Positions 1-35,277 are shown, counted from the first letter of the stretch. The stretch: 50,000 nucleotides of DNA from Symbiodinium natans (GCA_905221605.1 CAJNDS010000572.1:1-50000), one strand, 5' to 3'. Notes: generated by a model not told the origin, from the sequence alone. Translations and numbers: made by a program.

Positions 1-404
1 TTTTTCCTATCATATTAACTCAAGCAATGATGACCGAAGGCATCACTACTTTGGGGACACATTCGACATTCCTCATCAGCATCAAATATGGACAAGCCAA
101 GTCGCATAGAAAGGACATCATGAAATGCAACATTGGGCAAGTGTGTATCAAATGCTTGACTCGGAATAGCTTGAGTCCACCCATCGGCCCAAGCTCCCGA
201 ATAACTCTCAACTCTCGATCGATCCCGTTCACCGAGTTGTCGCAAGAAGTCGCTATGGGCAGCCGCAACGGCTTCCTTGAGCAAATCCTTTTGTCGAAGC
301 TTAAATCCAACCCGGCAAGCCCAAACCTCAATCCGGACAATTCCTAAAATTCCGGGAATTTTCAGCTCCGGGTGATTCCCAAAATTCCCAGGATTTTTAG
401 ACAA
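1..404 (-). pseudogene. Decayed C-terminal fragment of a reverse-transcriptase-type ORF
   Basis: The minus-strand reading (about 330 down to 15) has a layout I recognise from the C-terminal ends of non-LTR retrotransposon or RT-like proteins. A stretch like SGAWADGWTQAIPS comes first, then a segment of the RLGL type, then a zinc-knuckle-like CRMC ... GHHC ending in a stop. In intact relatives the GHH/GDH motif is followed by A-L-S-C; here the frame stops right after CLS, so it is probably broken. The upstream part of the frame (about 404-330) is low-complexity AATTCCNGGAATTTT-type sequence and does not look coding. The family assignment rests on memory of the motif layout only. Confidence 0.45.
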
Positions 405-844
405 AAAGTGTTAAAATTCCCGGAATTTTCAGGATCCCCCTGCAAGGCCCTCACAAGCAGCCAAATCGACCGGAAGAGGAGGCGGGGCATCCGACGGGGC
501 GGCCGCAGAGCGAAAATAGGGGTCGAGCCCGTAGCCTTTTATGGGGATATTCTTCTTATACGCCCAACGCCTAGAAGTCTAAATATCTCCCCGAAATCCC
601 TCCCCCACAAATAAATATAATGAGGCATGAGCGTTCCAAAAGTATTTTGAAAATATAATGTGGTATGAGTTTTCCAAAAATATTTAGAAATCATGAGAGC
701 ATGAAATCTAGATGCTAATTTTTTAGGGAGGAAGGGGAGAATTATCTAATAATCAACCAGCTTATATATTTGGTTGGCCGCCATCGTATCGACGCATATC
801 TTTATCTCACGACCGCGTTGCTCTTAAACAAGTGAATCGCCGCA
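405..844. other. Intergenic / SDR downstream region
   Basis: No convincing gene. Imperfect AATTCCCGGAATTTT-like inverted repeats lie at about 340-430. Two imperfect direct repeats of about 42 bp occupy 610-690 (core ATAATGnGGnATGAG followed by TTCCAAAA). This stretch should contain the 3' untranslated part of the SDR gene that ends at 845; I see no recognisable poly(A) signal. Confidence 0.5.
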
Positions 845-1239
845 CTACAACAGGCCCTTATCTTTAAGATGGGCACGGGCCGACTCACTGACCTTCGCGC
901 AATCAGACTCCACCCAAACATGGGGTGCTGTACCCTTCACACGCGACAGGAGGTCGCCAGTGCCGAAATCATCTTTGGCGGTGACGGCACAGTTCTCACT
1001 GTAGGTGCCCCCAATGCCCTCCATCTCGGCGGAGACAGAAACCCAGGTACTGGTCGATGCGCCTTGCTCCACAGTCTTGAAGACTGGGGAAACGTTGCCA
1101 TCCTTATCCATCCAGCCATAAGAGATCATCTCTTCCTTCGTCAGAGAGTCTTGCAACCCCGTGCGAATGCCACCAGGGTGACAGCTGTTCACCCGAATCT
1201 TCGAGCCTTTCTGGGTGAGCTCGGCGTTCAGATGGTTGC
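845..1239 (-). CDS. SDR exon 7 (C-terminus)
   Basis: Acceptor CCCAG|G. Encodes NHLNAELTQKGSKIRVNS, HPGGIRTG, EQGASTSTW and EGIGGTYSENC, ending with TAG at 845. Confidence 0.93.
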
Positions 1240-4200
1240 CTGGGTTGCCGGTTGCTCGAAGGACTACGGCGCAGGGGGGGCACAAGCAGAGCATTTAGAG
1301 AACTATGGGGCTTTCTCGTCCGGTCTTTTCTTGCTTTTGGGGCCACGGTACAGGGTAGGACCTGCGGGTCTGGCTACAAAGGTCGCGCAGTTCCCTCCAA
1401 TTTGAAGCCTCACCCTAGAACCTCCGATCCTCTCACCCAACACCCCTGTAGCCCTTTACCCTCAACCTCTCTAACACTTGCAGTGCAAGCCAGCTGCAGT
1501 ACATGATGATGGCGCTCTTGGCAACATAATAGGCCACCCACTTGTCATAGCCCTCTTTCTCGATGCCCTGAAACGCATACTTCTCAAACAGCTCCATGAA
1601 TGGGGTTTCAAGGGTGGCACATCGCCGGTGCGCAACAGAGGAGACGACGCAAACGCGGGCACTGTCGGTAAGTCGGGGAAGGAGAAGCTCCGTGAGCCTT
1701 ACTGTTGGTTAGTAGGGAATGAGGGAATGAGGTACCATAAAATATCCCTTAAAGGGAGTATACACTACAAATTGCTTAAGAACCCCCCTCAAAAAACATC
1801 AAAAAACATTCTTCCTTATAAGGGCAATATCGGGATTATTAGAGGGGGATAATAGGGTACTTCATTCCCTCATTCCCTACGAACCAACAGTAAGTAGCAG
1901 AACCACGGAGTGAAAATTCACCTGCATCTGCTGCTCCTCCTTGTCGGCCGTCATCGTGTAGGGAATTGCCATCACGCCCGCGTTGTGCAGCAGCACATCA
2001 ATGGGTCGCTCTCCCCACTCCTATACTGAACTTGGCAGCCTCTAGCAAAAAAAACTATACTTTTGCTGTTCCTTAGAGTTTCTAGTAACCAAAAAACTAT
2101 ACTTTTTGTTGTTCCTTCTAGTAACCAAAGTTTAAAAATGAAACTCATTTCCAAGCACCCCTAAGATTCCTTGGCAAAGGCCTTGACGGACTCATAGCTG
2201 CACATGTCGAGTGCACTCACCTTGACCTTGATTCAGGGTTTAGGGTTTAGGGTTTAGGGTTTAGGGTTTAGGGGTTTAGGGTTTAGGGTTTAGGGTTTAG
2301 GGTTTAGGGTTTAGGGTTTGGGGTTTGGGCAAGAGAAAGACACACATCGAGGTAAAGCTTTCGGGGTTGGCCGCCACAACCCAAGTTCTGAGCGAGGGGA
2401 ATTCGGGGATTTGGTATCCGATATCTAATTTTTAACCCCTTAAGGGATTCTATAAAAAACACAGGATGCCCAAATTCCGGGTCCGGACCAAAAACCAGAA
2501 AGTAGTTACACCCTAAGCCCTAAACCCTAAACCCTAAACCCTAAACCCTAAACCCTCAAGGCCAGGATAAATAGACATTGTATGTGATTCATTACGCGAA
2601 GCTCGTGCCATAACCCTTCATCCTTCACAGTGCAAAACAGAAGACCAAAACAAGCGTGACTCTCAGGCACCAAAAGACTCAAAATGGGAAAAGTTAAAAC
2701 AAAGATTCTGCCAGGGTCCCCAGGCCACCAAGCAAGCGCCGCAACAGCCCTACCAGCCCCAGTTAGATGCAGCCCCAGCCCCAGCCCCAGAACCCGGCAA
2801 AACCCGGCAAAACCCGGCAAAACACCCCAAAACTCCGGACACAAACCCTTTACAATTTCTATAAACCCTAAACTCTAGACCCTAAACCCTAAACCCTAAA
2901 CCCGAAACCCTAAACCCGAAACCCTAAACCCTCCGAGCGACCTCCGGGTTTCCAGACTCCTTCTGGATGGACTCGAGAGCCGCAGCGCCTTTGGCCGGGT
3001 CGCGCGCCGTGATGGTGAGGTTGCAGCCTCTATAGGTGCACAGGTCCGGGTTTAGGGTTTAGGGTTTAGGGTTTGGGGTTTGGGGTTTAGGGTTTAGGGT
3101 TTCGGGTTCAGGGACAGGAAGCCCGTTGTCAATAAGGCTTGGTTGGTTCTCCCGGCCCTAGACAAGAAACCCTGTTTTTGCCAAGACAAGCCACCCGGCA
3201 GTCAGAGGGTCCGTGCCACGGTTTTTGGGGTACCAAAAAACCGTACAGATGACTTCTTCTTTTAACCCTCTACCTGAACCTTGAAACCATAAACTCTAAA
3301 CCCCTAAACTTTGAAGCCCATAAAAATACTTGAAGAAAGAATGAATAAAATGTATTTAGAAACATAAGAAACAAGAACAACAAGAGAGAGAGAGAGAGAG
3401 AGAAAAAGAAAAAGACAAAAAAACGAACAAAAACAAGAACAAATACAGAAAAGGAAAGAATTTTAAACATGAAAATAAAGAACAGAAGAGAGATGACATG
3501 AAGAGAAACACGAGAGAAATAATGAACCACAGGAAAAACAACATGAAGAGAAAGAACCAAAAACAAAGAGAAGACATGAAAGAACGAGAGGAGAAAAAAA
3601 GCAGGGAAACAAGACCCTAAACCCTAAACCCTAAACCCTAAACCCTAAACCCTAAACCCTAAACCCTAAACCCTAAACCCTAAACCCTAAACAATGCAAC
3701 CAACTGCGGGACCAAGGCCTGCAAACTTTAGGAAACGTTAAGGGTTAAGGGTTAAGGGTTATAAAGGCCGGTGGCCTCTTTATCTGCTTCCCTTAAACGT
3801 TAGTATAGCCCCTAGATACCCCAATAAGAACGCCCCTACAAAAGAAATCCTACTTAAAGAGACCACCAACCAATACAAGTTAAGGGTTTAGAGCTCAGAG
3901 AATTTCGAGTCTGCAAAATTCCTAGAATCCCCAAGGGTCCCAAATACTTGCTGCACCACTACAAGGTTTGGTACCTTCTAAACCCTAAACCCTAAACCCT
4001 AAACCCTAAACCCTAAACCCTAAACCCTAAACCCTAAACCCTAAACCCTTCAAGGGGTTTACCGGCCAACGGGATCCATGGGGACCCTAAGATATATTCC
4101 GCAGTAAATAAACCTAAACCCTAAACCCTAAATTTGCACTCTGGAATGCTGTGCCTCTAGGATGGCCCTTCAACCCCTCTGAAAAGAATGCCTGAATATG

Positions 4201-4855
4201 ATCCCCCTACACCCAATAAGGGAAGAGATAAAATGGCCCAAAGGGCCCCTAGTCCCCTGAGATGGGGGTTAGGGTTTAGGGTTTAGGGTTTAGGGTTTAG
4301 GGTTTAGGGTTTAGGGTTTAGGGTTTAGGGTTTAGGGTTTAGGGTTTAGGGTTTAGGGTTTAGGGTTGCAGCCTGTGCGTGCCAGAGCGGTGGCCGTGGG
4401 AATGCCAATCCCCGAGGTGGCACCTGTGACCTAACATGGGGGCTTAACGAAAAGATGGGACCCCCAATAGAGACCCCAAATAGTAGGACCCCTTCTCATA
4501 AGGAGCACAATAGGGCAACCTTCATTTCGGAACCCCCCCATAGAGAACTTATATAGTAGGATCCCCTTCTCATAAGGAGCACAATAAGGTAAATTTAAGT
4601 TCGGGAAGCCCCCACACAGTGATCTATGCCGCTCGGAAAGGAAGAAGCACGATTTGCTAGGAGCAATGTTGGCTCATGGCGGAAAAGCATCACTGGGTTA
4701 GAGCAAAAACAATTCTCAAAGTTGAGACGGGCTGCGATAATGGTCTTCCCTTTCAAGTCAAGGCCCTTCACAGCATCCTCGGCAGTCCAGCGAAATCGCG
4801 GGATGGCCTTGAGAAGCATAGCTTCCAGCTCTTCCGGCGATGGGGTGGCCGCCAT
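845..4855 (-). CDS. Short-chain dehydrogenase/reductase, retinol dehydrogenase/WWOX-like, 7 exons, 345 aa
   Basis: NAD(P)-dependent oxidoreductase of the classical SDR superfamily; substrate unknown. Coding exons are 4855-4736, 4430-4373, 3027-2942, 2226-2170, 2020-1899, 1697-1498 and 1239-845. Their 1038 nt give 346 codons including the stop, with every phase matching. Spliced landmarks in order: cofactor motif VTGATSGIG (residues 41-49), ARDPAKG, VSALDM, HNAG (119-122, first Asn of NNAG replaced by His), SARVCVVSSVAH with the catalytic Ser (167/168), Y204-x-x-x-K208, and VNSCHPGGIRTG, ending with EQGASTSTW and EGIGG as in RDH/WWOX-like SDRs. Length fits the family. Introns begin GC, GC, GT, GA, GC, GC; all six acceptors read AG|G. 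Start: the ATG at 4855 opens MAATPSPEELEAML and an AG lies 12 nt upstream, a possible trans-splicing acceptor. The alternative is a recent pseudogene, but no lesion is seen. Confidence 0.93.
1498..1697 (-). CDS. SDR exon 6 (catalytic Ser and YxxxK)
   Basis: Longest internal exon. Contains SARVCVVSSVAH and, 37 residues later, YYVAKSA. Acceptor AGTAAG|G; donor TACT|GCAGC (GC). Confidence 0.93.
1698..1898 (-). mobile_element. Intron 5 of SDR: a MITE-like element acting as an intron (introner)
   Basis: The intron is 201 nt. Its body 1698-1894 has near-perfect terminal inverted repeats of about 38 bp (CTTACTGTTGGTT ... AACCAACAGTAAG). The 3' splice site is the end of the element (CAGTAAG|G). The 5' site is GCTACTTACTG, whose GCT also opens the downstream exon (GCTCAC), as expected if a short target duplication was recruited as donor. 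Removing exactly 201 nt restores the SDR motif LLTELLLP in frame. Its inner part resembles the elements at 29214-29320 and 49555-49662, so it may be nested. Confidence 0.85.
1899..2020 (-). CDS. SDR exon 5 (HNAG motif)
   Basis: Encodes EWGERPIDVLLHNAG and continues to HSVV. Acceptor TATAG|G. The exon ends in phase 2 before a GC donor lying next to the inverted-repeat element that forms intron 5. Confidence 0.93.
2170..2226 (-). CDS. SDR exon 4
   Basis: Nineteen codons, VKVSALDMCSYESVKAFAK. Acceptor TCAAG|G; the donor is GA (AAG|GAATCTTAG). Confidence 0.9.
2236..2325 (+). repeat. Telomere-type block (TTTAGGG)n
   Basis: About twelve heptamers with single-base variants, at the acceptor end of SDR intron 3 (sense strand CCCTAAA). 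Confidence 0.95.
2867..2933 (-). repeat. Telomere-type block (CCCTAAA)n
   Basis: Lies directly after the donor of SDR exon 3; the sense strand reads TTTAGGG/TTTCGGG. Confidence 0.93.
2942..3027 (-). CDS. SDR exon 3
   Basis: Encodes (G)CNLTITARDPAKG and a helix ending GNPE. Acceptor TATAGAG|G, donor GAG|GTCGCTC (GT). Bracketed by CCCTAAA repeats at 2867-2933 and TTTAGGG repeats at 3048-3112 on the plus strand. Confidence 0.92.
3613..3692 (-). repeat. Telomere-type block (CCCTAAA)n, perfect
   Basis: About eleven perfect heptamers inside SDR intron 2, preceded by an A/G-rich 3380-3600 segment with a (GA)n run at 3383-3404. Confidence 0.96.
3757..3876. mobile_element. Short inverted-repeat element, family with 32203-32420
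   Basis: Left end ...CCGGTGGCCTCTTTATCTG, right end CTTAAAGAGACCACCAACC, imperfect inverted repeats. The interior TATAGCCCCTAGATACC recurs at 32245-32262, and the right part recurs twice at 32310 and 32395. Confidence 0.65.
3976..4049 (-). repeat. Telomere-type block (CCCTAAA)n
   Basis: Ten perfect units within SDR intron 2. Confidence 0.95.
4264..4366 (+). repeat. Telomere-type block (TTTAGGG)n, perfect
   Basis: About fifteen perfect units, separated from SDR exon 2 only by the GCTGCAACC direct-repeat copy. Confidence 0.97.
4373..4430 (-). CDS. SDR exon 2 (Rossmann TGxxxGIG)
   Basis: Acceptor ATGTTAG|G. Encodes VTGATSGIGIPTATALART. The donor reads ACAG|GCTGCAACC, and the same nonamer GCTGCAACC opens exon 3, a 9-bp direct repeat at the two ends of intron 2. 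Telomere-type repeats begin directly after the donor-side copy. Confidence 0.92.
4484..4595. repeat. Tandem pair around CTTCTCATAAGGAGCACAAT
   Basis: The segment AGTAGGAnCCCCTTCTCATA and following GGAGCACAATA occurs twice about 71 bp apart within SDR intron 1. It contains the small inverted repeat CTTCTCATAAGGAG. Confidence 0.75.
4736..4855 (-). CDS. SDR exon 1
   Basis: Forty codons from ATG to KGKTII. The donor is GC (GCAGCCC). Phase 0. The exon ends just before the Rossmann glycine motif, which starts exon 2. Confidence 0.88.
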
Positions 4856-5942
4856 GTTCGAAGGCTAGAGCAGACGAACGGGTATTGCTTCAAGAACAAG
4901 GATAGGCTCCAGAGCCAAGGCAGCGTGCAAGAGTGCAATGAATAGTCTGGCATTCGTATGACTCTGATGCTTAGGAAGGGTTTGCTTACTAGAACTATAA
5001 TATATGGCTTGAAGCAAATGTCTAATTCACTTCCCTGTTTAATGTTTTTCTTGTTCCGGCTACATAATCACAACTGTCTATGTACTGTTGGCTATTATTT
5101 GCTATGGTTTGCTATGCATCTAAACATAATAGGACGTCGGGCTTTTTTAATCAGTGCCTCGGGATGGTGGTGAATCTGTCCCCAAACCCGCACAAGACAC
5201 TCGTGGGTTTAGGGTTTAGGGTTTAGGGTTTAGGGTTTAGGGTTTAGGGTTTAGGTTTTAGGGTTTAAGGTTTAGGGTTTAGGGGTCGACCTTCATGCGC
5301 ATGAACGTCTTGGAACCCTGCGCTTCAGCAGCTCGCACAACCCAGGCCCGGTGGTCAAAAGACATGCAAGCTGGAAAGGAAGAACAGAACCCCTCCCCCC
5401 CCCTGGCAAGAGAATCTCCCAACACTTTAGCTACCGTACTTATGACTCCAAGCAAGTACTGTACAACATTCAAAGGGGCTTTGTAACGCGAGGCCCTACC
5501 AAGAAGTAGGTTGTTGACCCCCGCGTAAGTCAGGGCCCAGGTAGCAGTAGGGCTTTCAGGATTGGCTTCAGGCTAATGGGTGTACTCTTCCATTCCCTGA
5601 CGCATCGCTGACTACCTTCGCAACCCTAAGCCACAAAGCCACAAAGCCGTAGACATTCCCAAAAGCCAGAGCCCCGCTTTCGGGCCGCTTTTCTAGATGA
5701 TGGGCCCTCTTTGGGTGCCCAAAATATGAGAATGAAGACCCCCCAAAATGGACCACATTTTAGAGAAGTGGCCATGTTGTGGTGATTGCCAACATTAGGG
5801 GGTACCTTTTTGGGGTCTAATTGATAAGGGAATCCTACTATCTGGGGTCTATTTCAAGGGCCCCCATTTTGTCCTAAACACTAAACCCTAAACCCTAAAC
5901 CCTAAACCCTAAACCTTAAACCCTAAACCCTAAACCCTAAAC
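4856..5942. other. Spacer between SDR and PP2C genes
   Basis: No certain gene. A minus-strand exon-like piece lies at about 5287-5365: a polypyrimidine tract and CCAG, then MSFDHRAWVVRAAEAQ, with a GT at the end. A second open piece lies around 5150-5200. These could be the C-terminal exons of the PP2C gene, but their phases do not fit the last recognised exon in an obvious way. Telomere-type blocks are at 5204-5285 and 5876-5943. An inverted-repeat-like segment lies at about 5750-5880. Confidence 0.4.
5204..5285 (+). repeat. Telomere-type block (TTTAGGG)n
   Basis: About eleven units, slightly degenerate at the right end, in the SDR-PP2C spacer. Confidence 0.94.
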
Positions 5943-31126
<25,184 letters not shown>

Positions 31127-32202
31127 CTGGCAGAAAAAGTGTGAGGGTCGGGATTTTGGGTATAGGATTTAGGGCAGAAGGGATCATCCCAGAAGACAAA
31201 GACCCGCAGTTGAACTCACAACCTCGACACTGCGAAAACTCGACAGGGAAAAATGTCAAGATTTTTTTGTGCACGGTAGGAATGCGGAAGATGCGAAGTG
31301 TACCCGGTCTACACCCTCAAGAACAAGCACTGGACCCTATGTAGTCTCAAAAGATCTACACCCTAAAACCCTATATAAAGGGCATAGAGATCCTATGAAC
31401 CCCCCACCCCACCACCACCCTACCCAAAACAGGGCCCAACGAAGGGTTTCATCTGGGCCTTCGTTTGGGGTTCAGGAACCCTAAACCCTAAACCCCAAAC
31501 CCCAAACCCCAAACCCTAAACCCTAAACCCTATAGGGCCGTGGCAAACAAGAAGACAAGGTTCAACCTCTCGACCCCTGCCCCTTCCGCCTCAAAGCGCT
31601 TGTTAACCCTTTTCCGCCGTGGTTTAGGGTTTAACCCTATATAAAACCTTCTGAAACCTGCACCGAAAACTGCATAAGCCAAACCCTAAGCCCTAAACCC
31701 TTAAACATTTCAACCCTCAAACCCTTGAACCCTTTAATCCTTAAACCCATAAACCCTTTAACCCTCAAACCCTCAAACCCTTTTTCCCTTAAACCCTTGA
31801 CCCAACACCCTCAAACCGCACGGCCCAAATCCTTATACAGCCTACTCCCAAAACCCTAAACCCTTAAACCCGAAAGCCCAACTCATCACAAACCCTAAGC
31901 CCTAACACCCTAACACCCCAGAATCGCACAAGCCCTCTTCCTTTTATAAAACCTAAACCCAAATCCCCAAAAAAGGGCCTCGACCCAACCCTCAAGAGTT
32001 CTCCCGGCCTGCGGGCCACTCTGTGTCCAGGGCGCTACAGAGCGTGTGGCGTGCTCTTGGCCTGCGCTACGCGGTTTAGGGTTTAGGGTTTAGGGTTTAG
32101 GGTTCAGGGTTTAGGGTTTAGGGTTTAGGGTTGAGGGTTTAGGGTTTAGGGTTAGGGATATATCGGGTTTAGGATTGGGCTTTGCTGAGGGTTTTGGGTT
32201 TG

Positions 32203-32420
32203 GGTAAAGGCCGGCGGCCTCTTTATCTGTGCCCTTATACCTTCATATAGCCCCTAGATACCCGAATAAGAACCCCGAACATATGCCCCTACGAAACAGA
32301 AGCCCTACTTGAAGAGACCACCAGCCCGCATAACTTGTAGAGTTTAGGCTTGGGCTTTCAAAAATAACATATGCCCCTACAAAGCAGAAACCCTACTTAA
32401 AGAGACCACCAGCCCGTATA
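32203..32420. mobile_element. Short inverted-repeat element with a duplicated right half
   Basis: Same family as 3757-3876. The segment from CATATGCCCCTAC to CTTGTAGAGTTTAGG is present twice (about 32278-32345 and 32368-32436). Confidence 0.7.
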
Positions 32421-33350
32421 ACTTGTAGAGTTTAGGATTGGGCTTGGGGCTTCAGAATTCAGAGATTGGGGGTGGAGGGTTCCAAGCCCTGTCCCTTACA
32501 ATTGGGGTAGCGGTATCCCCTAAACTCGCCAACCCAATAAGAAGGTGTTCTCTGTTCCTGCTAGTTACGACCTCTAACCCTCAATCCTAAACCCTAAACC
32601 CTAAACCCGAAACCCAAAAGCCCGAACATCCCAAGGAGCCCACTACCCGCCCCTTGATCTAGGAATCGGCCCTAAAACCGCATAAGGACTCTTCCTTCCG
32701 GTATATTCCTGAAGGGAATCGGGCCTCGCCCTAAACCCTAAACCCTAAACCCGAAACCCTAAACCCTAAACCCCAAACCCCAAGCGTCCCATGTCCAGCC
32801 TTGAGTGGCCATGGAAGACACGTGAGGCGGCGAAGAGAGAGGCCGCTGCCGCTGACCAGCGTCTGAGAGGGCTTATGGTTTAGGGTTTAGGGTTTAGGGT
32901 TTAGGCCGCATGCACAAAGATCTTGGACGAAAATGAGGGTCGAGGGGTTAGGGTCGAATTAAGGGTTAAGTATAGGGTCTAATTAGGGTTTAGCGTTTAT
33001 AGGGTATAGGTTATAGGGTTTAGGGCTTAGGCTTTAGGGTTTAGGGTTCAGGCTTTACGGGGGTGGGCCGAAAAAAGCTGGCGAAACCCCGAACCCTACT
33101 TGAAGGTTCATGGGTACCTAGTAGAGTTTTATGTAGCCTCCAGGCTTGGGCTCTTGAGCACTGAAACCTTCTAATTCTACAGGACCAGCCTACTTTTTAG
33201 GGCTTATGGTTTCTGGTTTAGGGTTTGTGCGGTGTGGGTTGTAGGGTTTAGGGTTTCGGGTCAACCCGAAACCCTAAACCCTAATCCCTAAACCCTAAAC
33301 CTAAACCCTAAACCCAAGGGAAAGGGTGGGTGTAGGCCCAGACCCCGAAC

Positions 33351-33435
33351 GTCTTCAAGAGTCTTTGCCAGCGCAGGCAAAGGCTCGTCCCCTGCCCGCG
33401 CAGGCCGCGGAGAATCGTTGTGGCGGGCGTTGCGC
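33351..33435 (-). CDS. Exon of an unassigned protein
   Basis: An 85-nt open piece with acceptor ATGAAG|G and a GT at its end (GAC|GTTCGGG). Reads RNARHNDSPRPARAGDEP and LPALAKTLED. No family recognised. Flanked by CCCTAAA-type and TTTAGGG-type repeats, like the PP2C exons, and on the same strand; it could be an N-terminal PP2C exon. Confidence 0.5.
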
Positions 33436-33605
33436 CTTCATGGAAGTTTCGGGGTTTAGGGTTTAGGGTTTCAACTCTCCCAAGCGTTAGGCCCGTGGTT
33501 TAGGGGTTTCGGGTTTAGGGTTTGGGGTAAGGCCCCTGGTTTAGGGTTTGGGGTTTAGGGTCCCTTTTCGTTTGGCACACGTGCACAGAGCCGGACGAAA
33601 CACCC

Positions 33606-33710
33606 AGAGGGTCCATTTGTAGTACGATTATGGATTTAGGTACCCCAAAACCCTATTTGGTATGGTTTTTGGGTACCTAATGCCATAATAGTAATACAAA
33701 TGGACCCTCT
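33606..33710. mobile_element. MITE-like element, AGAGGGTCCATTTGTA family
   Basis: 105 bp, almost a full palindrome: arms of about 47 bp starting AGAGGGTCCATTTGTA and ending TACAAATGGACCCTCT, with a short AT-rich centre. Confidence 0.85.
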
Positions 33711-34129
33711 AGGACAGTAGCCTCTGAACCCAGTGATGCTGCTCCCCCTTCACGCTTGAGGGTTGCTTCAATCTTCAACGACTACACAGAAAGCATCACC
33801 GACATGTCTGCCTCAGCCTTGGTGGGTGTAGGACTTCGGGATCTAGATCCTTAAGCCGTAACACCTGAAAACCCTCTTAACACTTGTCCGACCTTTTACA
33901 GGCTCCGAGGCTTTTAGCCCACCCCCCCCCTCTCTCCCTCTTGTTCAATTACTTAAGGAAATTTACCGTGAATCATATAAAGGAGCCCTTCAGTCAGGGA
34001 TATACCTTAAATCATTTTAGGGATCCCGTCCTTATCTCATGTTAAGGATCCCTATGTAAGTTAAGGCCCATTCCCCTGATGCCGGGGGTCGTATGGTTTA
34101 GGGTTTTGGGTTTAGGGTTTAGGGTTTAG

Positions 34130-34345
34130 GGTTTAGGGTCCGCCGACCCTGGCGGCGTGTTGGATGGGTTTGAGGAGGCCCCCAAAACGCGGGGGGGGGG
34201 GGGGGGAGGGGGGGGCGGTGCACAATTTTGTCGCACCACCCGCAGCAAATCAGTGTTTTCGGCCCCACCCCACCAAACCCCCCAACCCCCCCCCGGCCCA
34301 CACCCCCCCCCCACCCCCCCCCCCCGTGGGTGGCTTAAATAGGGT
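34130..34345. repeat. G/C-homopolymer-rich repeat shared with 12359-12600
   Basis: Shares GGGTTTAGGGTCCGCCGACC and the TGCACAATTTTnTCGC core with 12.4 kb. Its right end GGCTTAAATAGGG and TTTATTTGGAAGCTG is reverse-complementary to 43410-43450. Confidence 0.65.
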
Positions 34346-34439
34346 TTATTTGGAAGCTGGCACTCGGGTTTTGTTATTACCAAACCCATTCCGACGAGGG
34401 TACGAGGCTGTCACGTGGGAAACTGGGAGTCTATGTCTT

Positions 34440-34600
34440 TTCGGGGTCGCCAGACATGTTCTTAGATTGGAAGAAAACTTGAACCCAAAAATCTTAGGGA
34501 CCAGGGCTTGCGATTTGGCTCTTTGGAAGAAAACTTGAACCCAATATCTTAGGGACCAGGGCTTGATTTGGCTCTTTGGAGGAAAACTTGACGTTCCCAC
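34440..34600 (-). repeat. Inverted outlying copies of the 55-bp repeat
   Basis: Two to three units reading AAAACTTGAACCCAA ... GGGACCAGGGCTTGCG, the reverse complement of the array at 36450-37640. Confidence 0.85.
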
Positions 34601-34648
34601 GAGGGCACGCTGCTGTCACGTAAGTCGTACTATCATGGCCTCTTCTAA

Positions 34649-35277
34649 CCTTGTTCTTGTCCCTCCCGCTTCTCTCCCCCTGACCCTGTCACTCCTTCTC
34701 TATATCTCCTCATTCTTTTTAAAGTGGTACGAATGAGAGGAAGGCAACGTCCCCCCCCTGGAGGCACCCAGCATCAGCTTCCACCCCTTCCTGTTCTTCT
34801 CAGAAAAGAAAGAACAAACAGAGCGAGAGAGAGAGAGAGAGAGAGAGAGAGTGAGTGCAGCGTGGGGCGGTCGTGGGGAAACCCCTTGTCCTCAAGCCCG
34901 CTGAAAAAGGGGGAAAAAAAGGAGCGCGAGAGGGGTGTGGAGAAGAGAGACGAGTGAGGAGCGAGAAGAAGGTGCAAACTCCCTTTTTTTCTTGTCTAAA
35001 CAGAGAACGAGATAAGGGGAAAGCCAAGAGGCCCTCTCGCTCTCTCTCCCCCACGGTCTACGCTTCTCTCCATGCCCTGCGTTGTCTCATTCCCTCTCTC
35101 CTTCTGCAAATCTCTTGGAAGCTGATGCTCCTTTTTTTGTGGGCAGGTGCCTCCAGGGGAGGACGCTGCCTTCATCTCATTCCGCCTTCCCGTACCACTT
35201 TAACAGAAAAATGAGGAGATAGAGAGAAAAAGAGACAGGGTCAGGGGGGAGAGAAGAAGGAGGGACAAGAACAAGGT
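34649..35277. mobile_element. Foldback element, ~630 bp
   Basis: Arms of about 140-160 bp: 34649-34790 (CCTTGTTCTTGTCCCTCC ... CTGGAGGCACC) and 35116-35277 (GGTGCCTCCAGGGG ... AGGGACAAGAACAAGG) are imperfect inverted copies. The interior carries a (GA)n run at about 34826-34850. Its right arm is also the start of the 2.77-kb duplication. Confidence 0.8.

Larger units (their letters stand above)
31127..34100. other. Region upstream of PP2C exon a: exon-like spacers among telomere-type repeats
   Basis: Minus-strand open pieces with AG on their 5' side: about 31610-31545 (RFEAEGAGVERLNLVFLFA), 33435-33351 and 33790-33730 (IEATLKREGGAASLGSEATV). They may be N-terminal exons of the PP2C gene or belong to another gene. 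A plus-strand open piece (SLEWPWKTREAAKRE) is at about 32800-32870. The rest is degenerate CCCTAAA/TTTAGGG text and small inverted repeats. Confidence 0.4.

Noticed and set aside
845-1405. Plus-strand 178-codon ORF opposite the last SDR exon
   Set aside because: It is the antisense shadow of an exon whose minus-strand sequence matches SDR motifs in phase.
34164-34538. Proline/glycine-rich ORFs
   Set aside because: Caused by G and C homopolymer runs in a dispersed repeat.
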